Positions 49,698-55,147 of a stretch of 64,000 nucleotides of DNA are shown here, one piece after another. The DNA is taken from positions 207,986 to 271,985 of IMG/VR virus record IMGVR_UViG_3300044846_005229; one strand, given 5' to 3'. Every line of letters starts with the position of its first letter. The stretch's first letter is position 1. The DNA is from a virus. A program made the translations under genes and the position numbers. The notes below the pieces were generated by a model that ran no database searches, was not told where the DNA came from, and saw only the letters and a list, made by a program, of their open reading frames with translations.

Positions 49698-49929
49698 TGG
49701 CGGACCGGAGAATTGAACTCCTATTCCGATAGAATTTTGCTAACCTAAGTTAACAATGCACAGGTATTAATACCTGAGGGGCTATCTCCCAAAGTCTCAA
49801 GAATTCTTGAGACGCTTTTTACCCAGATATTCCGGGCACCATGTTGGCAGTAGATGCTAAGCTACTGGCCTTAGTATTAAAACTGAGGACTTAGACCTGT
49901 GCGTCTTACCTGGATTTCTCCAACCCGCA
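49698..49929 (-). other. interrupted tRNA-like locus A
   Basis: 5' half: acceptor UGCGGGU and a Leu-like D-region (GAGAAATCCAGGTAAGACGC); 3' half: GTTAA-CTTAG, variable arm CTAT-CGGA-ATAG, T arm GAG-TTCAATT-CTC, acceptor GTCCGCC, A73. Halves pair except T1:C72 and A49:G65. About 150 nt separate the halves, including the 114-bp duplicated element. Anticodon is uncertain (GTT of GTTAA is possible). May be an intron-bearing or dead tRNA. Confidence 0.4.
49726..49839 (-). repeat. 114-bp perfect duplication, copy 2
   Basis: Identical to 34190-34303; here it forms the 3' part of the insertion in tRNA-like locus A and also supplies part of its 3' half. Confidence 0.85.
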
Positions 49930-49967
49930 GTGAGGTAATGAACTGAAGAAGCAACCTTCAGACTTAA

Positions 49968-50067
49968 GGGAACCTTAAGATTTGAGTTATGGCCAGAAGG
50001 TCATACAAGATGGTTGGGTTTCTATAGCAAAGAAATTTGTAAATTGCTGAACCATCTTAGTTTTGTG
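49968..50067 (-). repeat. tRNA-adjacent repeat 1, copy 1
   Basis: About 100 bp nearly identical to 50505-50598. The minus strand carries CTAAGATGGTTCAGCAAT and AACCATCTTG, which can form a long stem. It follows the 3' end of tRNA-fMet. Confidence 0.75.
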
Positions 50068-50078
50068 CTAGCAAAACA

Positions 50079-50150
50079 TGGCGGAAGCTGGATTTGCACC
50101 AGCGATCTTCAGGGTATGAGCCTGACGAGATTCTACTTCTCTACTCCGCG
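50079..50150 (-). tRNA. trnfM(cat): initiator-like tRNA-Met (CAT)
   Basis: Acceptor CGCGGAG/TTCCGCC with C1:C72 mismatch, anticodon loop CTCATAC, T arm GCTGG-TGCAAAT-CCAGC, A73, no CCA. The unpaired 1:72 is the hallmark of bacterial initiator tRNA (normally C1:A72). D-loop lacks GG and the anticodon stem is TCAGG/CCTGA, so not perfectly canonical. Confidence 0.75.
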
Positions 50151-50178
50151 TTATTGTACCGTGTGTTAATTACGGTAA

Positions 50179-50249
50179 TCGGGATGGAAGGTACTGCCCC
50201 TTCTATTCTGCTTCCCAAAAGCAGTGTGATACTTTTCTACTACACCCCG
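50179..50249 (-). tRNA. trnP(tgg): tRNA-Pro (TGG), atypical T-loop
   Basis: Acceptor CGGGGTG/CATCCCG paired, anticodon loop TTTGGGA, A73, no CCA. T-stem GAAGG/CCTTC but the T-loop reads GGCAGTA instead of the usual TTC-type loop; D-loop is short. Confidence 0.75.
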
Positions 50250-50327
50250 ATGTCTACCTAATGTTACCCTTCCGGTTCCATGCCCATGCTTGCAAAACAG
50301 GTGCCCCCCCAATTGAGCTATGACCCC
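50250..50327 (-). tRNA. trnA(tgc): tRNA-Ala (TGC), degenerate 3' half
   Basis: 5' acceptor GGGGTCA, D arm GCTC/GGGC, anticodon loop TTTGCAA are Ala-like, but no TGACCCC 3' strand is present and the T-arm is not recognisable. Probably decayed, or its 3' end would need heavy editing. Directly abuts the Pro tRNA. Confidence 0.45.
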
Positions 50328-50331
50328 GTGT

Positions 50332-50472
50332 TCATCTAATGCTTTCTAACATATAGGTTTTACCCTTGAGTGTGACAGTGAGCGAAGGGTTAGCTATGGC
50401 AGCAGCCAGTTGCTTCCTTGCCTTAGGGTCGTTTAATATCCCCTTAATTAACCTGGTTGGTTCTACTTTCAT
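50332..50472 (-). CDS. small basic protein inside the tRNA array (46 aa)
   Basis: MKVEPTRLIKGILNDPKARK start in the genome-typical context GATAAAATG; Lys/Ala-rich helix and TLKGKTYMLESIR end. Lies between tRNA-Phe and tRNA-Ala, with its stop 5 bp before tRNA-Ala. Possibly a nucleic-acid-binding protein; unknown. Confidence 0.5.
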   Translation of the reverse strand: MKVEPTRLIKGILNDPKARKQLAAAIANPSLTVTLKGKTYMLESIR

Positions 50473-50504
50473 TTTATCAGGGTTTGTGTGGCCATCCGAC
50501 TTGA

Positions 50505-50598
50505 GGGAACTTTAAGATTTGAGTTATGGCCAAAAAGTCATACAAGATGGTTGTTTTTTCTACCAAAAAGAAAGTTTTTAGATTGCTGAACCATCTTA
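50505..50598 (-). repeat. tRNA-adjacent repeat 1, copy 2
   Basis: Near-identical to 49968-50067, downstream of tRNA-Phe; ends with AAGATGGTTCAGCAATC and an AACCATCTTG partner. A third, weaker relative is at 51962-52026. Confidence 0.7.
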
Positions 50599-50618
50599 GT
50601 TTTGCTATCGCAAAACAA

Positions 50619-50695
50619 CCGGAAATCGCAGAATCGAACTGCGGACCTCTCGTTTTTCAGACGAGCGCTCTTCACCAAGACTGAGCTAATTCCCG
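50619..50695 (-). tRNA. trnF(gaa): tRNA-Phe (GAA)
   Basis: Acceptor CGGGAAT/ATTTCCG (G4:U69), anticodon loop CTGAAAA, T arm CGCAG-TTCGATT-CTGCG, G73, no CCA. Followed by hairpin GTTTTGC-GATA-GCAAAAC. Confidence 0.9.
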
Positions 50696-50757
50696 TTTTT
50701 TACCCGGGTTTGATCTCCCGGTAGTTATTACCCCCAGACTTTCACCTGAGGGCAAAT

Positions 50758-50827
50758 TGAACGCACGGGACTCGAACCCGCATCCTCCACCAACCCGGTG
50801 GCGCTCTACCACTTGGAGCTAACGTCC
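50758..50827 (-). tRNA. tRNA, probably Thr (GGT), with reduced anticodon loop
   Basis: Acceptor GGACGTT/TGCGTTC pairs at six of seven positions, T arm GCGGG-TTCGAGT-CCCGT, A73. The anticodon arm CCACC-GGGTT-GGTGG leaves only five loop bases (or a seven-base loop lacking U33). Anticodon GGT by symmetry is a guess. Confidence 0.5.
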
Positions 50828-50963
50828 AAATCCCTTTGAATAAACCTGCAAGTTACTTTTAAGGGCCGGGTATTACAATTGCAGTTGCTTTCCCCTCGGG
50901 ACTTTCACCCGTATATGCAACTCTGTTAATTCGTGGTTGCTAACGATTTCCCGTTTCCGGAAA

Positions 50964-51034
50964 CGGGGTATAGGGGACTCGAACCCCCCTTTGCGAGTAG
51001 ACAGCCCGCAGCCTTCCCTGACGGCAAATACCCT
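50964..51034 (-). tRNA. trnD(gtc): tRNA-Asp (GTC), A1:C72 mismatch
   Basis: D stem GCC/GGC, anticodon loop CTGTCTA, T arm GGGGG-TTCGAGT-CCCCT, acceptor AGGGTAT/ATACCCC pairs except A1:C72, G73 as in tRNA-Asp. No CCA. A 5' G would restore the pair. Confidence 0.85.
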
Positions 51035-51100
51035 ATTTGCCCCTGCCCTGGCTCACTTGCTTGTTCCGAAGAACCGCACTAGCAAACCTGCTGGAGGCAA

Positions 51101-51173
51101 CACCCAATGAGGGAGTCGAACCCCCGTATTCTAATTCGTAGCCAGACGCTTTAATCCACTAAGCTAATTGGGC
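51101..51173 (-). tRNA. trnR(acg): tRNA-Arg (ACG)
   Basis: Acceptor GCCCAAT/ATTGGGT (G1:U72), anticodon loop CTACGAA, T arm CGGGG-TTCGACT-CCCT-type, G73, no CCA. A 5' leader hairpin AGTTTTC-TGCC-GAAAACT lies just upstream. Confidence 0.85.
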
Positions 51174-51228
51174 AGTTTTCTGCCGAAAACTTTCAGAGTG
51201 TTCTCGTAAGTTTCTCGTTAGAGAAACA

Positions 51229-51309
51229 TGGCCCCCAAGGGACTTGAACCCTTACAGCTTTCGCTGGGAGTTTTTAAGACTCCTGTGTCTACCCTTCCAC
51301 CAGAAGGCC
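51229..51309 (-). tRNA. trnL(taa): tRNA-Leu (TAA), second gene
   Basis: Acceptor GGCCTTC/GGGGGCC (G:U pairs), anticodon loop CTTAAAA, class II variable arm, T arm AAGGG-TTCAAGT-CCCTT, A73. Followed by GTTTCTC-TAAC-GAGAAAC trailer hairpin (51210-51227). Confidence 0.9.
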
Positions 51310-51368
51310 ATTTGGTGTTAAATTTTCAAGTTGCTGGTTGAGAGTTTTGACTCTGCCAACCTGTCACT

Positions 51369-51396
51369 ATTATAGCGTCTCTGCGGGCAGAGACAA
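51369..51396 (-). promoter_or_regulatory. internal tRNA-array promoter (TTGTCT-16-TATAAT)
   Basis: Class 2-like promoter with perfect TATAAT and the GGTTAACCG segment upstream, driving the left part of the tRNA array. Confidence 0.7.
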
Positions 51397-51482
51397 GGGC
51401 GGTTAACCGAACGTTTGCTGAGCAAACGACACCGGAGAGATGGCCCCCCGAGATTTATCTTAAGTTTCCTCGTCAGAGAAAA

Positions 51483-51554
51483 AGCGGGTAGGGGTAGTCG
51501 AAACCCCGTCTACTGCTTGGAAGGCAGTCATATTGGCCGTTATACGATACCCGC
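51483..51554 (-). tRNA. trnG(tcc): tRNA-Gly (TCC)
   Basis: Acceptor GCGGGTA/TACCCGC paired, anticodon loop CTTCCAA, T arm GGGG-TTTCGACT-CCCC with an enlarged loop, U73, no CCA. Confidence 0.85.
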
Positions 51555-51594
51555 ATTTTGTATGTTGCTTCGGTAATGTTTACGTCAGCAAAAG

Positions 51595-51667
51595 GGTGAT
51601 GAACGGGAATCGGACCCGCGCTAGTCTGGCTCACAACCAGATGCCTTACCACTTGGCTACCACCACC
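51595..51667 (-). tRNA. trnH(gtg): tRNA-His (GTG) with encoded G-1
   Basis: Acceptor GTGGTGG/TCATCAC paired with an additional genomic G-1 opposite C73, anticodon loop TTGTGAG, T arm GCGGG-TCCGATT-CCCGT. Bacterial tRNA-His is normally encoded with G-1, so the Thg1-like enzyme is not needed for this tRNA. Confidence 0.85.
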
Positions 51668-51765
51668 ATGGTGCCCTAGGTTTGTATCCAACGGTAATGA
51701 AACTTTAAGGTGATGGTCTCCCATTTCCACCCTAAGTCATATTACCCAGACTCAACCGTAAGCAA

Positions 51766-51921
51766 TGCCCCAACCAGGGGTTCGAACCTGGAGGCAAAAG
51801 AATCTATTTTCAATAAGAAGGTTTGATTTCAAGGCCACACCTTATCAACGTAGGTTCAATACGCCTATCAGCATTTACTCGTAGATTTGAACCCTGATGC
51901 CTGTTCCAACTACTTTGGGAC
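51766..51921 (-). other. interrupted tRNA-like locus B
   Basis: 5' GTCCCAA pairs fully with 3' TTGGGGC (A73), and a TTCGAACC T-loop is present (8 nt). Between the halves lie about 80 extra bases including a stem GGTTCAA..TTGAACC plus TACG..CGTA whose loop holds GTAAATGCTGATAG, and a second stem ATAAGG..CCTTcTTAT. No anticodon arm resolved. Confidence 0.4.
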
Positions 51922-52034
51922 TTTTTTCGTGTTTTGAACATTCCTAACAAAGTTAGGCTAGATGATTGTTTTTCCAATTTCGAAGGAGTTGATCGCTGAA
52001 TCATCTAAGTTTGCAACTGCAAAACAATGGCAAA

Positions 52035-52115
52035 TGCCCACCGGGGGACTCGAACCCCCACGCCTTTCGGCACATGGGCCTAAACCATGCGTGACTTCCA
52101 TTCCACCAGGCAGGC
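52035..52115 (-). tRNA. trnL(tag): tRNA-Leu (TAG)
   Basis: Acceptor GCCTGCC/GGTGGGC paired, anticodon arm GCATGG-TTTAGGC-CCATG, variable arm GCC-GAAA-GGC, T arm GGGGG-TTCGAGT-CCCCC, A73, no CCA. Followed by TTTTGC-AGTT-GCAAA hairpin. Confidence 0.9.
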
Positions 52116-52145
52116 TTTTTTCTAGGGGTTTTTCAAAGAAAAACA

Positions 52146-52303
52146 TTGAAGTGGAGAGGCTTGAACTCTCAATGTTAAGATTGCGTCTGGCTGCTACTTA
52201 ACAGGTGGTTTCAACCATGAGCCAGGAAGTTGCTATTAGCATTTACAACCCCATCCGTATCGGCTGATTCCACACCCCCGTATACCAGTTCCGGCACACT
52301 TCT
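52146..52303 (-). other. interrupted tRNA-like locus C, Ser (TGA)-type
   Basis: Class II pattern: acceptor AGAAGTG/CACTTCA (A1:A72 mismatch, six pairs), D arm CCG-GAACTGGTATA-CGG, T arm GAGAG-TTCAAGC-CTCTC, variable arm GTTAAG..CTTAAC. A candidate anticodon arm (GTGG/CCAC with TTGAAA, i.e. TGA) is split by about 55 extra bases that hold GTTG-TAAATGCTAATAG-CAAC. Confidence 0.5.
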
Positions 52304-52321
52304 TCTTTCCTTAGAAAGAAA

Positions 52322-52402
52322 CTGGAGCGGAAGGACTCGAACCTTCATTGTCTTTCGACACTCGTTAACAGCGAGTTGCATTTCCAATTATGCTACACCC
52401 CA
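52322..52402 (-). tRNA. trnN(gtt): tRNA-Asn (GTT) with long variable arm
   Basis: Acceptor TGGGGTG/CGCTCCA paired, anticodon arm ACTCG-CTGTTAA-CGAGT, T arm GAAGG-TTCGAGT-CCTTC, G73 as in Asn. The variable region is 13 nt and forms GTC-GAAA-GAC, whereas tRNA-Asn normally has about five. Confidence 0.85.
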
Positions 52403-52563
52403 TTACACCCTGCGTTACGGCAGGGGACAGTAGGAAACACTCTGGGGTCGCATTGCGTCCCGGTGTGAGTACGAATCGTTACTTAAACCGGTTATTACTG
52501 ACCCTTAGCTGCAAACCGGAAACCTGTGCTAAAGGACTTTTTCCTTTCCCGTTAGGGAAAGAA

Positions 52564-52637
52564 TGGGAGCGGTCGGGATCGAACCGACGACCTATCGGTT
52601 ATCAACCGAGTGCTCTAGACCGCTGAGCTACGCTCCC
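52564..52637 (-). tRNA. trnI(gat): tRNA-Ile (GAT)
   Basis: Acceptor GGGAGCG/CGCTCCC paired, anticodon loop TTGATAA, T arm GTCGG-TTCGATC-CCGAC, A73, no CCA. Followed by CTTTCCC-TAAC-GGGAAAG hairpin (52544-52561). Confidence 0.9.
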
Positions 52638-52703
52638 TTGGTGTTAAATTGTCTAGTTTCTGTCAATGGCGTAACCAGTGGCGTTACTACCAGCGACACC
52701 CTT

Positions 52704-52732
52704 AGTATAGGGTCTTGCCCCGGTAAAGTAAA
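52704..52732 (-). promoter_or_regulatory. promoter (TTTACT-17-TATACT)
   Basis: -35 TTTACT, 17-bp spacer, TATACT upstream of tRNA-Ile, after a hairpin CTTTCGC-TAAG-CGAAA. Confidence 0.6.
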
Positions 52733-52843
52733 GGACGGTTTGCCGCCCCCACCTTACGGACTTTTTCGCGTTTTTCGCTTAGCGAAAGTTGCCTTGCGAT
52801 TAAACCTTACCAGGGTTAGCTGGTGGGTTAATCTTAGAGCAAA

Positions 52844-52970
52844 TTGACTACCGAGGACTTGCACCTCGACCCCCTCTGTCCAAAACTACTCGCAGGTACG
52901 GAACTTGGCCTTCGTTCTATCTTACTGCTTTCGCCCAAAGGGACATGCTGACTTCTAACACTCGTAGTCA
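52844..52970 (-). other. interrupted tRNA-like locus D
   Basis: Perfect acceptor TGACTAC/GTAGTCA with A73, T arm CGAGG-TGCAAGT-CCTCG, and a candidate anticodon stem TGTCC/GGACA. The loop between the two anticodon-stem halves holds about 60 nt instead of 7, beginning CTTTGGG and ending GTAGTTTT, with internal stems GCAG..CTGC and GAAC..GTTC. Either an unusual intron-containing tRNA (Lys or Gln guessed from the loop ends) or another structured RNA. Confidence 0.5.
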
Positions 52971-53132
52971 AAGTCCATTTTACGTCAGGGCGGACACACC
53001 CCGTTTGCCTTTGGAAAACCAAAGATTTAACCTACCTAGATTTACCCTCTTACACGATAACTCGTTTTGATGCAATCTCCCGATCTGCAGAGGCAAAGTA
53101 GGCTAGCCCCGTGGATTAATCCCATAGGGCCA

Positions 53133-53206
53133 TACTCTAGAAGGGATTCGAACCCTCGATTTCCTGCTTGAAAGGCAGGCGACTTAGACCGCTTGTCCAC
53201 TAGAGC
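53133..53206 (-). tRNA. trnE(ttc): tRNA-Glu (TTC)
   Basis: Acceptor GCTCTAG/CTAGAGT (G1:U72), anticodon arm CCTGC-CTTTCAA-GCAGG, D arm GAC/GTC, T arm GAGGG-TTCGAAT-CCCTT, A73, no CCA. Confidence 0.9.
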
Positions 53207-53297
53207 CTATGCCGCATTGCTCCGGATACCGGAGTTACGGCTTTTGGCAATTAGGTTGTCAAGTTGCGTTGCTCGGGGTTGTGTCCCTTACCTCTGT

Positions 53298-53326
53298 ATT
53301 ATAGGTTGCTGGCCCTGGCAAGTAAA
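53298..53326 (-). promoter_or_regulatory. promoter of the tRNA array (TTTACT-17-TATAAT)
   Basis: -35 TTTACT, 17-bp spacer, perfect TATAAT, preceding tRNA-Glu and probably the whole array; the GGTTAACCG segment is upstream. Confidence 0.65.
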
Positions 53327-53354
53327 GGGCGGTTAACCGAACCTTGCGCATGGG

Positions 53355-53422
53355 GAAAATTTCGGGAGGGGGCGTAAGCCCCCGACCTGGGACGGGCGCC
53401 GTAGGCGATTGCCCGGACCCAA
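53355..53422. repeat. GC-rich inverted repeat, copy 2
   Basis: Reverse complement of 18500-18565 with a few differences. Lies between the tRNA array promoter and the Thg1-like gene. The 53207-53513 gap otherwise holds no convincing gene. Confidence 0.75.
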
Positions 53423-53513
53423 CACCACCCAGCATCATGGCGCCAAGGGTAATACCCACTGATGCCACAACCTTCCAGGTATTATACCCCCCCCTATAAT
53501 CAGCATTATACTA

Positions 53514-54287
53514 CTAAGCAACAAAATCCCCTAGCTGAATCCTGCCCTCCGGCACCCATTCTTTGACAATGGCCCTAATTATGGGCTTATTCGGTCTATA
53601 CTGGGGGGGAATATCCGACATGTCCAAACTCTCGGGTCCAACCAAAACCCGTTGACGCTTAATGTAGGTCCCATGGGTGAATGCCCTAGGGAGTTCTTCC
53701 CATGGTTTCCCTATTTGTTTCAGCAAGGTTTTCATTTCTTCGCAAGTTACCCCTTGAAGGTCCTTATGTGAAAATAAACTCTGGGCATACATTGACACTG
53801 AGTTTTTCGTAGCGTCATTGAGCCTCCATAGGAAGTTCTTATAGACGTATTCCAAATTAGGGACATTCCATACCCTGCAGTCAAATACGGGGTACTGGCC
53901 TACCTTTTCAGGGAGATATTCAGGTAAGTTTCCTGTGAAAAATGCCCCCGCTGTCGAGGCCAGTATTGATGTCAGCTTCTGGTATTTGCCCCTAAATAGA
54001 AATTCCCTATTGGAGTAATTCCGCTTGTCAAGATGCCAATACAAAGTTATCTCATCGGATTGGCAATACCCTAGTAAAGCCTCACTTTCGGTAACAAGGT
54101 GCCTTGTGGTAGCAACCATTAGGTTAACGAATCGCTCATCAAACGGCTTTTGGAGGTTATGGGTAAACGAACTAAAGGTCCTCCCATCGATGCGGCACAT
54201 TAAAGGGCGGAAGGGATTTGCAGTCCTGCCTGCCTCTTTTTGCTCTTGTTCTTTTAGGGTGTCGCCCAGGGTGTCAGTGTGTGGCAT
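53514..54287 (-). CDS. thg1: Thg1-like tRNA 3'-5' polymerase (tRNA-His guanylyltransferase family)
   Basis: 257 residues. Contains CRIDGRTFSSFT (R32-IDGR, D34) and YCQSDEITL (SDE at 77-79), the metal-binding D and DE of the Thg1 palm domain. Thg1 adds G-1 to tRNA-His; Thg1-like proteins also repair or edit tRNA 5' ends in a template-dependent way. Since this phage tRNA-His already encodes G-1 while other tRNAs show position-1 mismatches, 5' repair or editing is the more likely role (inference). It lies upstream of the tRNA array in the direction of transcription. Confidence 0.9.
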   Translation of the reverse strand: MPHTDTLGDTLKEQEQKEAGRTANPFRPLMCRIDGRTFSSFTHNLQKPFDERFVNLMVATTRHLVTESEALLGYCQSDEITLYWHLDKRNYSNREFLFRGKYQKLTSILASTAGAFFTGNLPEYLPEKVGQYPVFDCRVWNVPNLEYVYKNFLWRLNDATKNSVSMYAQSLFSHKDLQGVTCEEMKTLLKQIGKPWEELPRAFTHGTYIKRQRVLVGPESLDMSDIPPQYRPNKPIIRAIVKEWVPEGRIQLGDFVA

Positions 54288-54381
54288 TTTGTTTTGCTGT
54301 GAGTTTTTCTATGGTTGGCTGGTATTAGTAATTTGTATCTTAGGTTAATTTCAACGTTAAAGGATATGTACATTGTGCGGT

Positions 54382-54771
54382 TTAAGGTTGGTTGCTAGAG
54401 AGACTTGCTGTTGAAAAAATAACGTTGTCTTGAGAAGGTTTGAGTTTCATGTATACCCTAGTGAGAAACTCCTGGGGTTCAGTGGGGTTGTTCCAGTATA
54501 TGGGTTTGTACTCGTTATAGATCAAGTCGCCCCGTGAGTGGAATCTAACGTACCTCTCAAGAATCTCAAAATTAAAATTAAAATAACTGGATAGGATTTC
54601 CTCCCCGTCTTGTTCTCTGACTTTCAGTTTGCGGTCTCTTCGAATGTAGTACACCAAATAATCACTCTTTCGGGTGAAAAGCCTGCGAAGAAACCCGGAA
54701 TCTCTAAACTCAAATGCCACTTCATAATTGTAACGGTCGAAGTTGAAATTGCTGAGGCTTACGTTTATCAT
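54382..54771 (-). CDS. hypothetical protein (129 aa)
   Basis: Beta-rich, aromatic-rich (NVSLSNFNFDRYNYEVAFEF), basic. No family. Possibly structural or accessory. Confidence 0.6.
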   Translation of the reverse strand: MINVSLSNFNFDRYNYEVAFEFRDSGFLRRLFTRKSDYLVYYIRRDRKLKVREQDGEEILSSYFNFNFEILERYVRFHSRGDLIYNEYKPIYWNNPTEPQEFLTRVYMKLKPSQDNVIFSTASLSSNQP

Positions 54772-54780
54772 TTTTATCCC

Positions 54781-55086
54781 CTACGAATAATATTTAAGAT
54801 AGCCCACATCATCGTAGGCCTTAAACCAATCCCTCACCCAGAGTTCAGGGTTTTCCTGGTTTTCTGGCACCATTACGTTGAGTAAGCCACCCCTCAGTAA
54901 TGCCCTACCATACACCCCCCCAACATAAGCCCAAGCGTGTCTTGGATCCCCCTTAAGCATAGCATGGAGCTTATCCACGGCTTTCTCTAGGTTGACGCAA
55001 CCACGTCTGTAGCAAGGTTTCATTTCTTCTTGAGTCACGTATTTTAGAAATAAATCTGAAGCATTGGCAAAGGTTTCAGGGTCCAT
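54781..55086 (-). CDS. hypothetical protein (101 aa)
   Basis: MDPETFANASDLFLKYVT start, helical, with AYVGGVYGRALLRGGLLNVM. Promoter 55093-55122 directly upstream. Unknown. Confidence 0.6.
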   Translation of the reverse strand: MDPETFANASDLFLKYVTQEEMKPCYRRGCVNLEKAVDKLHAMLKGDPRHAWAYVGGVYGRALLRGGLLNVMVPENQENPELWVRDWFKAYDDVGYLKYYS

Positions 55087-55092
55087 GTTGCT

Positions 55093-55122
55093 ATTTTAGC
55101 ATGGGTATCGGCAAGCTGTCAA
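55093..55122 (-). promoter_or_regulatory. promoter (TTGACA-18-TAAAAT)
   Basis: -35 TTGACA, 18-bp spacer, TAAAAT, directly before 54781-55086. Confidence 0.6.
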
Positions 55123-55147
55123 AAAAAGGGGGGGCAAGGGCCCCAAC

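Noticed and set aside
49698-52970. Group I introns in the interrupted tRNA-like loci
   Set aside because: Inserts are 50-150 nt and I could not find the conserved P, Q, R and S core elements; a covariance search is needed to exclude degenerate ones.
49698-53206. tmRNA
   Set aside because: No locus has the expected length, tag reading frame or Ala-like acceptor with G3:U70.
53259-53468. Minus-strand frame starting (GTG) ASVGITLGAMML
   Set aside because: Includes the GC-rich repeat and the tRNA-array promoter; no convincing coding character beyond a short hydrophobic start.
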